Source of the DNA: Bacillus fungorum
GTDB taxonomy: Bacteria > Bacillota > Bacilli > Bacillales > Bacillaceae_G
Direction of reading: 5' to 3'
Assembly: GCF_002746455.1 (NCBI RefSeq)
Contig: NZ_NWUW01000028.1
Coordinates: 1 to 50,715, forward strand
DNA: 50,715 nucleotides
Shown: positions 7,377 through 16,393 of the stretch, piece after piece
How the letters are laid out: each line of letters begins with the position of its first letter
Position numbering within the stretch: position 1 is the stretch's first letter
Notes under the pieces: generated by a model
Told to the model about the DNA's origin: nothing
Seen by the model: the letters and a program-made list of their open reading frames with translations, nothing else
Databases searched by the model: none
Made by a program: the position numbers and the translations under genes

Positions 7377-8096
7377 TCATGAGCGACTATTCAGTACCTC
7401 AGCAATATGCATTACTTTTATTTCTTTTCCTAAACGCTCAATACGTCCGCCAATGTTTAACAAACACCCACAATCTGAACCGATTAAATAATCAGCACCT
7501 GTTTGCATTGCACTATCTACCTTTTCATCTACCATTTGCTCAGAAATTGGAGTCATCTTCACTGAAAACGTTCCCCCAAACCCGCAACAATTTTGCACAT
7601 TTGGCAGCTCTCTCACAGTTAATCCTTTTACATTTGACAATAAAATTCCTGGTGCTTCTGTTACTCCAAGCATACGTGTCATATGACATGATTTATGAAT
7701 AGTAGCAACCCCTGGTAAACTTGCACCAACATCAGTAACCTTTAAAACATCTACAATAAATTGTGTAAATTCATATGTTTTATCAGCAACTTTTTGTGCA
7801 CGTTTAGCCCACTTCGGATCATCTTTAAAAACATGCGGATACTCATGAAACATTGTCGCACAAGAACCAGATGGCGTAACGATATATTCTGCATCTTCAA
7901 AAGTTTCAATCATATGTTTCATCGCTTCTTTTGCTGCTTCTACATGGCCGCTATTATAAGCAGGCTGACCGCAACAAACTTGCGCTTCTGGAAATTCAAT
8001 TTCACAACCTAAACGCTCCAACACTTCAACTGTTGCTTTGCCGACGTTTGTTTCAAACATATCGACTAAACAAGTAACAAATAAAGTAACTTTCAT
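7377..8096 (-). CDS. lutA: Lactate utilization cysteine-rich protein LutA
   Basis: The 239-residue protein has two cysteine-rich (CCG-type) domains found in heterodisulfide-reductase-like and GlcF-like subunits: CCGQPAYNSGH near residues 41-51 and CCGFGGTFSVK near 169-179, each with an upstream partner cysteine. These bind iron-sulfur clusters. It is the first gene of the operon and lies behind a leader of about 130 nt carrying a LutR operator and a cre-like site. GAGGGGGAA precedes the ATG. Orthologous to B. subtilis YvfV. Confidence 0.93.
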   Translation of the reverse strand: MKVTLFVTCLVDMFETNVGKATVEVLERLGCEIEFPEAQVCCGQPAYNSGHVEAAKEAMKHMIETFEDAEYIVTPSGSCATMFHEYPHVFKDDPKWAKRAQKVADKTYEFTQFIVDVLKVTDVGASLPGVATIHKSCHMTRMLGVTEAPGILLSNVKGLTVRELPNVQNCCGFGGTFSVKMTPISEQMVDEKVDSAMQTGADYLIGSDCGCLLNIGGRIERLGKEIKVMHIAEVLNSRS

Positions 8097-8139
8097 AATT
8101 ATTATTCCCCCTCATTACAACTTCGCCAACAAACATATG

Positions 8140-8152
8140 GTCATCAGATGAC
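8140..8152. promoter_or_regulatory. LutR operator in the lutABC leader
   Basis: GTCATCAGATGAC is a perfect inverted repeat that contains the LutR-type site TCATC-N-GATGA. It lies 44 bp upstream of the lutA start. Release of LutR by lactate is established for B. subtilis. Confidence 0.78.
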
Positions 8153-8203
8153 TAAGAAAAGAAGAAGTAGGCTCAACCACGGCCTATCCTCTCCCTCTTC
8201 TAA

Positions 8204-8217
8204 AGAAAACGCTTACT
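8204..8217. promoter_or_regulatory. Probable CcpA site (cre) upstream of lutABC
   Basis: AGAAAACGCTTACT matches the cre consensus TGWAARCGYTWNCW at 13 of 14 positions, with only the first base off. It lies just downstream of the putative lut promoter, a roadblock position. Carbon catabolite repression of lactate oxidation would follow. Confidence 0.62.
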
Positions 8218-8229
8218 TAATCTCTCTCT

Positions 8230-8238
8230 ATTTTATCA
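8230..8238 (-). promoter_or_regulatory. Putative extended -10 promoter of lutABC
   Basis: The minus strand reads TGATAAAAT, an extended -10 element (TG-N-TAAAAT). No good -35 box is seen 17 bp upstream. Transcription would start before the cre-like site and the LutR operator. This is the best candidate in the intergenic region, not a certain one. Confidence 0.45.
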
Positions 8239-8264
8239 AAAAATTTGATTTTTAAAAGATTAAA

Positions 8265-8984
8265 TTACGAGTTTATATCGTTTTTACCTGTGACAATATG
8301 TTCTACATTTGTTAAATGATCTAGCATTGCTTGCTGCGCTAACTCTACATCTTGCTTTAACACTGCATCATATATAACTTGATGCTCTTCTATAAGTCGT
8401 TCTGATGTTGTTTGTTCACCATATAAAATAATGCGTCTCGATTCACCAATCGTTTCAGCAATCATCTCTGAAACATGATTCATGAGTTCAAGCAAAATGT
8501 TATTATGCGAAGACTCCGCAATTCCCATATGGAACTGAAAATCTGCTTTTTCACCAGCTTTTTCATCTCCAATGCTCTTTGCCATTTCACCTAACCAATG
8601 CTTCATATTTTGCAAATTAGCTTCCGTACGTTTTGCCGCAGCTGCTCGAACTGCCCCCACTTCAAGCACCTTTCGTACTTCTAATAAATTCAAAATATCT
8701 TCTTTCTTCATTAATAATCTATTGTTTAATGATTTTGTTAATGAAGAAGAATCGAAATTCTTCACATATGTACCTTCTCCTTGTTTCATCTCAATTAAGC
8801 CCATCGCTCTTAGCGCACTTAGCGCTTCACGAACAGCAGATCTGCCAACTTGAAACTGCTCAGCTAATTGATGTACAGGAAGTAGTTTGTCACCAGGTTT
8901 TAACGTACCATTTTTAATCATTGTTAAAATAGCTTCAGATACTTCTTCGTAAATCTTTTTCGGTTTAATAGATTTGTACTCCAG
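8265..8984 (-). CDS. lutR: GntR/FadR-family regulator LutR, translated from a CTG start
   Basis: The 239-residue repressor controls lactate utilisation. The N-terminal winged helix spans residues 1-80, with QLAEQFQVGRSAVREALSAL as the recognition region and GLIEMKQGEGTYV as the wing. A helical FCD effector domain follows. The first ATG (8921) would remove the first helix of the winged-helix domain. The 21 codons upstream encode LEYKSIKPKKIYEEV, which belongs to the fold, and start at CTG (8984-8982) directly after an in-frame TAA. GAGGTG lies 6 nt before that CTG, and no ATG, GTG or TTG occurs between. The gene lies upstream of lutABC in the same orientation and is probably separately transcribed. 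Confidence 0.85.
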   Translation of the reverse strand: MEYKSIKPKKIYEEVSEAILTMIKNGTLKPGDKLLPVHQLAEQFQVGRSAVREALSALRAMGLIEMKQGEGTYVKNFDSSSLTKSLNNRLLMKKEDILNLLEVRKVLEVGAVRAAAAKRTEANLQNMKHWLGEMAKSIGDEKAGEKADFQFHMGIAESSHNNILLELMNHVSEMIAETIGESRRIILYGEQTTSERLIEEHQVIYDAVLKQDVELAQQAMLDHLTNVEHIVTGKNDINS

Positions 8985-9161
8985 TTAAATCACCTCAGTA
9001 TCTTCCAAACAACAATTGAAACGATTTATAAGAACTTTGCATCATAACTATTTTAGAACGAATTGGTAAGAAGTACAAATGTTTTGTTCATAAAATCGTC
9101 AATTTTTTGATATTTATTACATATTGATTTATATCTTTACGTATAACTATTGACTTCAATA

Positions 9162-9193
9162 GAAAAAGCATGTCCTAAAAATTAGAACATGCT
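9162..9193 (-). terminator. Terminator of the lipoprotein/two-component operon
   Basis: On the minus strand AGCATGT pairs with ACATGCT around a loop containing TTTTT, followed by TTTTTC. The stem includes the last codons of the histidine kinase gene. Confidence 0.75.
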
Positions 9194-10582
9194 CTCCTCA
9201 TCCTGTACTTTTAATTTAATACTAATCGTCGTTCCATTCCCTTTTTCACTTTCAATTTGCCACTGTCCATCATGTATATGAACAATTTGTCTTACAATAG
9301 CAAGGCCTAAACCTGTTCCACCATGTTGACGACTTCTCGCTTTATCAACTCTGTAAAAACGTTCGCCAAGGTTTTCTAAATGCTCTGTATCAATACCGAT
9401 TCCTGTATCTTTTATGTTCAGTTCACAGTAATCATCTATCTGCCTGAGCGTTATCATAATGTCCCCGTTTTGATTTGTATACCGTATCGCATTATCTAAC
9501 ACGTTATGAAGCACTTGTTGCATACGATCCTCATCAATCATTACAATAATCTCTGGATTTAAATTTGTTGAAATACGAATTTCTTTTTCTATAAACTTAA
9601 TCTCATACGTATCTAACACATCTTCAATCAGTTGTGAAAAAACGATAGGTTGTTTCTTTAACGGAAAATGTTCCCCTTCTAACTGCGCTAAATCTAACAA
9701 ATCATGCACGAGACGCTGCATGCGATCTGCTTCTTTATGAATAAGCTGCGTTACTTTTTCCTGCTGCGGTCCCTTCGCTACACCATCTAAAATAGCCTCG
9801 CTATATCCTTTTATATAACTAAGCGGTGTTCTTAGTTCATGCGAAACGTTAGCTAAAAATTCCTTCCGCTTTACGTCTTCTGTCTCTAAAGAATTTGCCA
9901 TTTTATTAAATGCTTTTCCTAATCGTCCAATTTCATCTTCGGAAGAAATTGTAATTCGTTCTGAGAAATCTCCCGTAGCCAAATGATTGGCAACTCGTTC
10001 CATTTGCGAAAGAGGTCTCGTAATAGCAATAATAATTTTTCTACCAATCCATATTGTCAGTAAAGTTATAGCAAGTGCTAACGGTGCTAAAATAAGTCCC
10101 ATATCATATATTAAGTCTTTTATACTTTTTAAAGGAATATAAGAATATACAATGCCAACTAATTTTTTCTTTTCTAAAACAGGGATAACAACCCCCATAA
10201 TATTTCGGTCAAAATGTTCCTCATATCCTATCTTTGTCACAGTTTTTCCATCCAATAATGCTTGCCTGTCCCCTTCACTTATAAGAGAATGATGATGCAC
10301 ATCAAAAGGTAAACATGCGCTTAAATCACGTGGGTTAGATACGAAAAGAACGTCTGAACTAGATATTTGATCAAATGCTCTTACTTTCTCTTCAAAGGTT
10401 GATATTCCTTCACGTTTATCATATTGCGCAGCAAGACGCTTTCCTTCCATTACTAATGAATCTTTTAAATTATCAACGTATAGTTTTTCATACGAGTATA
10501 AAGATACAAAATAAAGAAAGGAAACTGTTACAAATACTGCACATACTACTGTCAGCCAAAGCTTCTGTACCATCGTAAACAT
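9182..10582 (-). CDS. Membrane sensor histidine kinase
   Basis: The 466-residue kinase has an N-terminal membrane segment (about 8-28), an extracellular sensor domain of about 130 residues, and a second membrane segment near 160-180. A HAMP linker lies near 182-235, the dimerisation domain has SHELRTPLSYIKGYSEA near 247-263 (phosphorylated histidine), and the ATPase domain has the N box DNAIRYTN near 361 and G boxes DTGIGI and GGTGLGLAI. It is the third gene after a lipoprotein and its response regulator. The start ATG follows GAGGTG by 6 nt, and that site overlaps the end of the regulator gene. I do not recognise the signal; the extracellular domain is probably a single-Cache-like sensor. 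Confidence 0.92.
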   Translation of the reverse strand: MFTMVQKLWLTVVCAVFVTVSFLYFVSLYSYEKLYVDNLKDSLVMEGKRLAAQYDKREGISTFEEKVRAFDQISSSDVLFVSNPRDLSACLPFDVHHHSLISEGDRQALLDGKTVTKIGYEEHFDRNIMGVVIPVLEKKKLVGIVYSYIPLKSIKDLIYDMGLILAPLALAITLLTIWIGRKIIIAITRPLSQMERVANHLATGDFSERITISSEDEIGRLGKAFNKMANSLETEDVKRKEFLANVSHELRTPLSYIKGYSEAILDGVAKGPQQEKVTQLIHKEADRMQRLVHDLLDLAQLEGEHFPLKKQPIVFSQLIEDVLDTYEIKFIEKEIRISTNLNPEIIVMIDEDRMQQVLHNVLDNAIRYTNQNGDIMITLRQIDDYCELNIKDTGIGIDTEHLENLGERFYRVDKARSRQHGGTGLGLAIVRQIVHIHDGQWQIESEKGNGTTISIKLKVQDEESMF

Positions 10583-10585
10583 ACG

Positions 10586-11257
10586 TTACACCTCAAATTT
10601 ATAGCCTACACCCCAAACAGTTTGAATGTAGTTTCCACTTTTTCCAAGCTTCAAACGCATCGTTTTCACATGCGTATCTACTGTTCTTGTACTTCCGGCA
10701 TAATCATATCCCCATACCTTTTCCAGCAATTGTTCCCGGCTAAATACTTGTCCCGTATGTTGGCAAAGAAAATAGAGTAAATCAAACTCTTTTACTGTAA
10801 GAGAAATCGGTTCACCATCAGCCTCAATCTTCCTACTTTTTTCATTAATAAAAATCGGTCCAAACTGAATCTCCTCTTGTTGCTCTTGCTTTGTATAACG
10901 TCTTAATACAGCTTCCATACGAGCGATTAGTTCACCAGGACTAAATGGCTTTACAATATAATCATCTGCTCCCATACGTAAGCCATTCACCCTATTCCAC
11001 TCTTCACCTTTTGCTGTTAAAAATATAATTGGTACATCTGACGTTTTTCTAATTTCTTTACAAACTGAAAGTCCATCCATCTCTGGCATCATAATATCTA
11101 GTACAACGAAATCATAATGATCCGTTTCTAATTTTTTTAGTGCCTCTTTTCCATTTTCAGCTTCTCCCCACTCGTATCCGAAATTATCTAAGTACATTCC
11201 AACGAGCTGCCTCATATCACTTTCATCATCTACAACTAGCACCCTATATCTATTCAT
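10586..11257 (-). CDS. OmpR/PhoB-family response regulator
   Basis: The 223-residue regulator has a receiver domain (acidic pair DDES near residues 10-13, phosphoacceptor aspartate in VVLDIMMPEMDG near 52-63, the LTAKG threonine region near 81-85, and the KPF lysine near 104). A C-terminal winged helix ends in TVDTHVKTMRLKLG and VWGVGYKFEV. It is the cognate partner of the downstream kinase. Its start codon overlaps the last codons of the upstream lipoprotein gene by 8 nt, indicating translational coupling. GGGAAGGAAA is the ribosome site. No target genes can be assigned. Confidence 0.93.
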   Translation of the reverse strand: MNRYRVLVVDDESDMRQLVGMYLDNFGYEWGEAENGKEALKKLETDHYDFVVLDIMMPEMDGLSVCKEIRKTSDVPIIFLTAKGEEWNRVNGLRMGADDYIVKPFSPGELIARMEAVLRRYTKQEQQEEIQFGPIFINEKSRKIEADGEPISLTVKEFDLLYFLCQHTGQVFSREQLLEKVWGYDYAGSTRTVDTHVKTMRLKLGKSGNYIQTVWGVGYKFEV

Positions 11258-12224
11258 TTTCCTTCCCTTCCCTCTCTATGAGTTGAAACGGCCCTTTTCC
11301 GACTTTAATTGTTTGTTTTATTTTCAAGTTCTTCATATCCATAACGCACAATTCATCACTATCATAGCTTGCTACGTATCCTTCTGCTCCGCTCTTCAAA
11401 AATGCAAATGGGTTTGATCCTACTTCTGCAGAAGCCACCTCTTTATACGTGCTAACGTCAAACTTTCTAAGCGTATTCGAACCGTGACTTAATGCATATA
11501 CATACTTACTATCCTTCGTTATATTTACAGGCATAAACGGAGCGTGTAAAGAACGTACCATTTCTCCGCTCTGTAAAGAATACACTAATACTTTCTCATT
11601 GACTTGATTTCCATCACCATGTCCGCCAATCCATATTTCTTTCCCATCCGGACTAATTGTCGCTCCTGTTGACGCTGGGGGAATCATAAAAGATTGTATA
11701 ACTTCTCTTTTCTTTGTATCAATTGTCATTAGCTTCGTATCATAAAAGTTTAATACTGATAACTGGTTATGGTACTCTACCATCGTTATTGGTCCTTTTC
11801 CGGTTGACACACTCCCTGTCTCTTTCCCTTTTATCGTAAAGAACCTTACCTTTTGAGCAGTTTGATCGGCAGCAAATAATTGTTTTTTATCTTCGGATAC
11901 GATCACATTTACAATACCTTTTCCAGTTTTATATTTTTCCACTTGTCTTCCTTCTGCTAGTGAATATACATACATGTACTCTAACTGCTTACCATATACA
12001 AGTACATCTTCATCGTTTGGAAGTAGTGCAATCCCTGCCATTGGTTCATTAAGTTCCCATGTCGTAATTAACTTTTTCGTTTGTTTATCAACAAAACTAA
12101 TACTACCTTCTTTTATATTCGTTGTTATAATAACACTTTTATCTTTAGCAATCGGTGTATACGAACTTCCTTGACACCCTACTAATAGAAATAAAAAACA
12201 GAGAAGAAAAACATACTTTCTCAA
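11250..12224 (-). CDS. Lipoprotein with YncE-like beta-propeller, first gene of a two-component operon
   Basis: The 324-residue product has a lipoprotein signal (lipobox LLVGC, cysteine at residue 17), so it should be anchored outside the membrane. The rest consists of repeated blades of about 42 residues with IDTKKREVIQSF-like and FDVSTYKEVASAEVG-like motifs, typical of YVTN/YncE beta-propellers. The start is TTG with GGAGGGA 8 nt upstream. The coding region overlaps the response regulator start by 8 nt, tying the protein to the sensing system. An accessory role in signal perception is inference; the ligand is unknown. The gene is divergent from the ysfB-type regulator, and the 136 bp between them must hold both promoters. 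Confidence 0.83.
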   Translation of the reverse strand: MRKYVFLLCFLFLLVGCQGSSYTPIAKDKSVIITTNIKEGSISFVDKQTKKLITTWELNEPMAGIALLPNDEDVLVYGKQLEYMYVYSLAEGRQVEKYKTGKGIVNVIVSEDKKQLFAADQTAQKVRFFTIKGKETGSVSTGKGPITMVEYHNQLSVLNFYDTKLMTIDTKKREVIQSFMIPPASTGATISPDGKEIWIGGHGDGNQVNEKVLVYSLQSGEMVRSLHAPFMPVNITKDSKYVYALSHGSNTLRKFDVSTYKEVASAEVGSNPFAFLKSGAEGYVASYDSDELCVMDMKNLKIKQTIKVGKGPFQLIEREGKENE

Positions 12225-12360
12225 AAGATTCCCTCCATCTTCAGATGATTTCGTTATAATTGTAAAATAACAAATAAATGTGTGGAAAGTGTGAAATTTC
12301 CCTTTCTTACTTCATTTACATATATAATGTACAACAAATAGAATTTGAGGTGTGCAAATT

Positions 12361-13476
12361 ATGCTTTTTCCTGATTTAGCGAATAAAATTGTACGAGAAG
12401 TACGCAGACTAATTAAAGAAAATATCATTATCATTAATATACAAGGCGTTATTATCGCAAGTACAGATATAGAAAGAATCGGTCAATTTCATGAGGGCGC
12501 ACTCCGCTGTGCGAAACAAAAGAAAACTGTCATTATTACAAAAGAAGATGAACAACGTTTGCAAGGCGTAAAGGCGGGTATGAACCTCCCTTTACTATTC
12601 CATGACGAAGTAATTGGTGTCATTGGAATTACAGGCGAACCTGAAAATATTTCACAATACGGAGAAATATTACGTAAAATGACCGAACTACTCATTCACG
12701 AAAACTATTTTTTAGAACAACTAGAACTTGAACACCGTTCTTATGAAGCATTTGTCTTTGATTGGCTTCAAAGTACAGACTGGTCTCCAAGTTTTCTAGA
12801 TCGCGCAAAAACACTTGGTATTGATTTATATAGGAAGAAACAACTCATTTTGTTCTCTATCGATCAAGATGACACGATGCTTCAGCGTAAGATTTGGCAA
12901 CACGTACGCAATCTATTAACAAAGGAGCATCTATTTGTTCGCTGGGGAAATGATCGATTTATTTTATTTACAGCCACGAACTCCAAAGAGCAAACGTATC
13001 AATTTTTAAAACGATTAAAACAAGACTGTGAAACTTTATTTTCTATTCCTTTATATATCGGGATTGGACAATCCGTTACGCCAAACAATATGAACTTATC
13101 GTACGAACAAGCGTTACAAGCTCTTTCTGTATCACTTGAAACGAAAAAAATTGTATTTAATGAAGATTTACGTTTAGAAATGTGCTTACAAGATATTTCT
13201 GCTGAAACGCGGGAACTGTTTCTAAGGCGCACCATCGAAAACTTACTATCATCGCCTGAGCTTATACACACTTTACGTTTATTTATCGATTATAACCAAT
13301 CCTATAAACAAACAGCGAAGCAATTACATATACACATTAACACATTGCATTACAGACTAAAAAAAATTGAGGAGTATACAGGACTTGATCCGAAACAATT
13401 CAAAGACTTAAACATTTTATACTTCTCACTCCTCTTATTAGATAATTATACAAAAAATAACGATAAAACAGATTAA
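12361..13476 (+). CDS. CdaR-family transcriptional regulator (YsfB-like) of the glycolate oxidase genes
   Basis: The 371-residue regulator starts with a sugar-diacid-recognition domain (about residues 5-130, with NIQGVIIASTDIERIG and FHDEVIGVIGITG) and ends with a PucR-type helix-turn-helix near 310-360 (KQTAKQLHIHINTLHYRLKKIEE). A GGDEF-like middle domain lies between. Such CdaR-type proteins activate neighbouring 2-hydroxyacid genes when their ligand is present. ATG 12361 is chosen over an in-frame GTG at 12352, since TTGAGG is spaced 10 nt before the ATG but touches the GTG. It lies 117 bp upstream of glcD in the same orientation, as for B. subtilis ysfB-ysfC-ysfD. Confidence 0.85.
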   Translation: MLFPDLANKIVREVRRLIKENIIIINIQGVIIASTDIERIGQFHEGALRCAKQKKTVIITKEDEQRLQGVKAGMNLPLLFHDEVIGVIGITGEPENISQYGEILRKMTELLIHENYFLEQLELEHRSYEAFVFDWLQSTDWSPSFLDRAKTLGIDLYRKKQLILFSIDQDDTMLQRKIWQHVRNLLTKEHLFVRWGNDRFILFTATNSKEQTYQFLKRLKQDCETLFSIPLYIGIGQSVTPNNMNLSYEQALQALSVSLETKKIVFNEDLRLEMCLQDISAETRELFLRRTIENLLSSPELIHTLRLFIDYNQSYKQTAKQLHIHINTLHYRLKKIEEYTGLDPKQFKDLNILYFSLLLLDNYTKNNDKTD

Positions 13477-13593
13477 TTTTTAGATGATTATACATAGAAA
13501 GAATCCCCCAACTTTTTTATCATTATAATGAAAGCACTGTGACAACGTTTTTTATAATGACTAAATACGTTAACAGTTTGAGGGGGATTTCCA

Positions 13594-15006
13594 ATGTTAG
13601 AAAAGCAAATTATTGATTCATTCGTATCCATTGTTGGCGAAGGTAATGTAGATACATCCAATATGGGGCGTTTAACGTATAGTTATGATGCCACTCCAAA
13701 TTTCCAAGCAATGCCTGATGCAGTCATTGCTCCTCGTAATACAAATGAAGTAGCAGAAGTGTTAAAAGTATGTAACACTCACAACATCCCTGTATATGTT
13801 CGCGGTTCTGGAACAAACCTTTGCGCAGGAACATGTCCACTTGAAGGCGGTATCGTCCTTATCTTCCGTCATATGAATAACATTTTAGAAATTGATGAAG
13901 AGAATTTAACAATCACTGTACAAGCTGGTGTGATTACACTTGATATTATTAAAGCAGTAGAAGAAAAAGGTTTATTTTATCCACCAGATCCAAGCTCAAT
14001 GAAAATTTCTACAATCGGCGGTAACATTAATGAAAACTCAGGTGGCTTACGCGGATTAAAATATGGCGTAACACGTGATTATGTGATGGGTCTTGAACTT
14101 GTCTTACCAAATGGCGATATTATTCGTACTGGTGGTAAATTAGCAAAAGATGTAGCTGGTTACGATTTAACTCGGTTATTTATCGGTTCTGAAGGAACAC
14201 TTGGCGTCGTAACAGAAGCAATATTAAAACTTGTTCCTATGCCTGAAACGAAGAAAACGATGCTTGCGCTCTATGAAGATATTAATGAAGCTGCACGTGC
14301 TGTTTCTTCTATTATTGCAAATAAAATCATTCCAGCGACACTTGAGTTTTTAGACCAGCCGACAATTGAAGTAGTAGAAGAGTTTGCACAAATCGGTTTA
14401 CCAACTGACGTAAAAGCAATTTTATTAATTGAACAAGATGGTCCGCCTGAAGTTGTCAATCGAGATATTGAAAAAATGGCTAATGTTTGCCGCTCTATGA
14501 ATGCAGTCGATGTTCGCGTTGCAAAAGATGAAGCAGAAGCAGATGCGCTTCGGACCGCTCGCCGTAGCGCACTATCAGCACTGGCAAGACTAAAACCTAC
14601 AACAATACTGGAAGATGCAACGGTACCACGCTCACAGATTGCTCCGATGGTTGAAGCTATTAATGCCATTGCCAAAAAATATAATATTCCTATTTGTACG
14701 TTTGGGCATGCTGGCGATGGCAACCTACACCCAACTTGTATGACAGATGCTCGCAACGAAGAAGAAATGCTCCGAGCTGAACAAGCTTTTGCTGAAATAT
14801 TTTCGAAAGCAATCGAACTTGGTGGCACGATCACTGGTGAACATGGTGTTGGTGCCATGAAAGCTCCGTATTTAGAAATGAAACTAGGTAAAGAAGGTAT
14901 TGCTGCTATGCAAGGAATTAAACAAGCCTTCGATCCAAATAACATTATGAATCCAGGAAAGATGTTCGCGAAAGACACTCGCAAAAGAGTGGTGGTTGAG
15001 CGATGA
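13594..15006 (+). CDS. glcD: FAD-linked glycolate/2-hydroxyacid oxidase subunit GlcD (YsfC)
   Basis: The 470-residue flavoprotein has an N-terminal PCMH-type FAD-binding domain (RGSGTNLCAGTCPLEGG near residues 70-86, DPSSMKISTIGGNINENSGG near 132-151, and GSEGTLGVVTEA near 198-209). The C-terminal oxidase domain ends with CTFGHAGDGNLHPT near 369-382 and GEHGVGAMK near 414-422, the catalytic region. It oxidises glycolate or a related 2-hydroxyacid and passes electrons to GlcF. GAGGGGGA precedes the ATG. The stop overlaps the glcF start by 4 nt (ATGA). D-lactate cannot be excluded as substrate. Confidence 0.92.
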   Translation: MLEKQIIDSFVSIVGEGNVDTSNMGRLTYSYDATPNFQAMPDAVIAPRNTNEVAEVLKVCNTHNIPVYVRGSGTNLCAGTCPLEGGIVLIFRHMNNILEIDEENLTITVQAGVITLDIIKAVEEKGLFYPPDPSSMKISTIGGNINENSGGLRGLKYGVTRDYVMGLELVLPNGDIIRTGGKLAKDVAGYDLTRLFIGSEGTLGVVTEAILKLVPMPETKKTMLALYEDINEAARAVSSIIANKIIPATLEFLDQPTIEVVEEFAQIGLPTDVKAILLIEQDGPPEVVNRDIEKMANVCRSMNAVDVRVAKDEAEADALRTARRSALSALARLKPTTILEDATVPRSQIAPMVEAINAIAKKYNIPICTFGHAGDGNLHPTCMTDARNEEEMLRAEQAFAEIFSKAIELGGTITGEHGVGAMKAPYLEMKLGKEGIAAMQGIKQAFDPNNIMNPGKMFAKDTRKRVVVER

Positions 15007-16331
15007 CAACATTAAATAAAGAAAATATTCAAAAAGAATTTAAAGAGCGATTAAGTGAAGATGAACTACTAAACTGTATGCGATGCGGTTTCTGCTTACC
15101 AACTTGCCCTACTTACATTCAATCTGGATATAAAGAATCACATTCACCACGAGGACGTATCGCATTAATGAAAGCGGTCGTTGACGGTTTAATTGAGCCA
15201 GATGAAGATGTTGAAAACACATTAAACGTTTGCCTTGGCTGCCGTGCTTGTGAACCTGTTTGTCCATCTGGTGTGAATTATGGACATTTATTAGAAGAAG
15301 CTCGTGATATTATAAATCAAAACAAAAAGTTCTCGGTGCCAGTGAGAGCCGTTCGCAAAGTCGTTTTTGAAGGACTATTCCCGCATAAAAATCGAATGAG
15401 AACATTAACCGGACTAATTGGGTTTTATCAACGTTCTGGTTTACAAACGATAACACATAAAACAGGGATTATGAAGTTATTCCCTGAAACACTTGCAACG
15501 ATGGATCTCGTTTTACCAAAAGTTCCTAAAATGAAAGCAATGAAAGATCGTCCTGAATTTTTAGCTGCTGAAAGTACAAAGAAGAAACAAGTTGCATTCT
15601 TCACAGGTTGTTTAATGGATACGATGTTTTTAGAGACAAATAACGCAACGATGAAACTTCTTCAGTTAGCTGGTTGTGATATCGTTATTCCGAAAACACA
15701 AAGTTGCTGCGGAGCATTACATGGTCATGCTGGTGAGAAAAGTGGAGCAAAAGAATTAGCGAAACGCAATATAAAAGCATTCGAAGATTTAAACATCGAC
15801 TATATTATTACGAATGCTGGTGGTTGCGGAGCTTATCTCGTAGACTACGATTATCTTTTAAAAGATGATCCACAGTGGGCTGAACGTGCAAAGCAGTTTG
15901 TTTCTAAAATTAAAGATATTACCGCTATTCTAGTAGAACTAGACTTCCATAAACGGAATGACTTACGACTCACGCCGCAAATTATTACGTATCAAGACTC
16001 TTGTCATTTACGCAATGTTATGCGAACATCTTCAGAACCTCGTATGTTACTAGAATCAATTCAAGGCGCAACATACCGCGAAATGAAAGATGCGGATCGC
16101 TGCTGTGGTTCTGCTGGTATTTACAATATTGTTCATGCAGAGCTATCCATGGAATTTCTAGATTATAAAATGGACCGTGTACATGAAACAGAAGCAGCAA
16201 CCATTGTTACTGCAAATCCAGGTTGTTTATTACAAATGAAATTAGGTATTGAGCGAGAAGGGCTTTCTCATAAAATGAGAGGAATTCACATTGTAGATCT
16301 ATTATTAGAAGCAATTGAAACCAACTCGTAA
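15003..16331 (+). CDS. glcF: Glycolate oxidase iron-sulfur subunit GlcF (YsfD)
   Basis: The 442-residue protein begins with two ferredoxin-type motifs, CMRCGFCLPTCPTY near residues 22-35 and CLGCRACEPVCPSG near 78-91. Two cysteine-rich CCG domains follow, with SCCGALHGH near 235 and DRCCGSAGIYN near 363. It receives electrons from GlcD and delivers them to the respiratory chain. Translation is coupled to glcD by the ATGA overlap. The C-terminal half is related in fold to LutA, encoded 7 kb upstream. Confidence 0.92.
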   Translation: MTTLNKENIQKEFKERLSEDELLNCMRCGFCLPTCPTYIQSGYKESHSPRGRIALMKAVVDGLIEPDEDVENTLNVCLGCRACEPVCPSGVNYGHLLEEARDIINQNKKFSVPVRAVRKVVFEGLFPHKNRMRTLTGLIGFYQRSGLQTITHKTGIMKLFPETLATMDLVLPKVPKMKAMKDRPEFLAAESTKKKQVAFFTGCLMDTMFLETNNATMKLLQLAGCDIVIPKTQSCCGALHGHAGEKSGAKELAKRNIKAFEDLNIDYIITNAGGCGAYLVDYDYLLKDDPQWAERAKQFVSKIKDITAILVELDFHKRNDLRLTPQIITYQDSCHLRNVMRTSSEPRMLLESIQGATYREMKDADRCCGSAGIYNIVHAELSMEFLDYKMDRVHETEAATIVTANPGCLLQMKLGIEREGLSHKMRGIHIVDLLLEAIETNS

Positions 16332-16351
16332 TATACGTAATAATAGGAAAA

Positions 16352-16393
16352 CGGCCATCTCCTTCGTCTATGTAAAGAGATAGCCGCTTTTTT
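16352..16393 (+). terminator. Terminator of the glcDF operon
   Basis: CGGCCATCTC (16352-16361) pairs with GAGATAGCCG (16377-16386), with one G-T pair, and a T run follows. Confidence 0.82.

Noticed and set aside
14271..14984. 237-codon open frame antisense to glcD
   Set aside because: It has no ribosome site, lies fully within a well-supported gene and reflects that gene's codon use.
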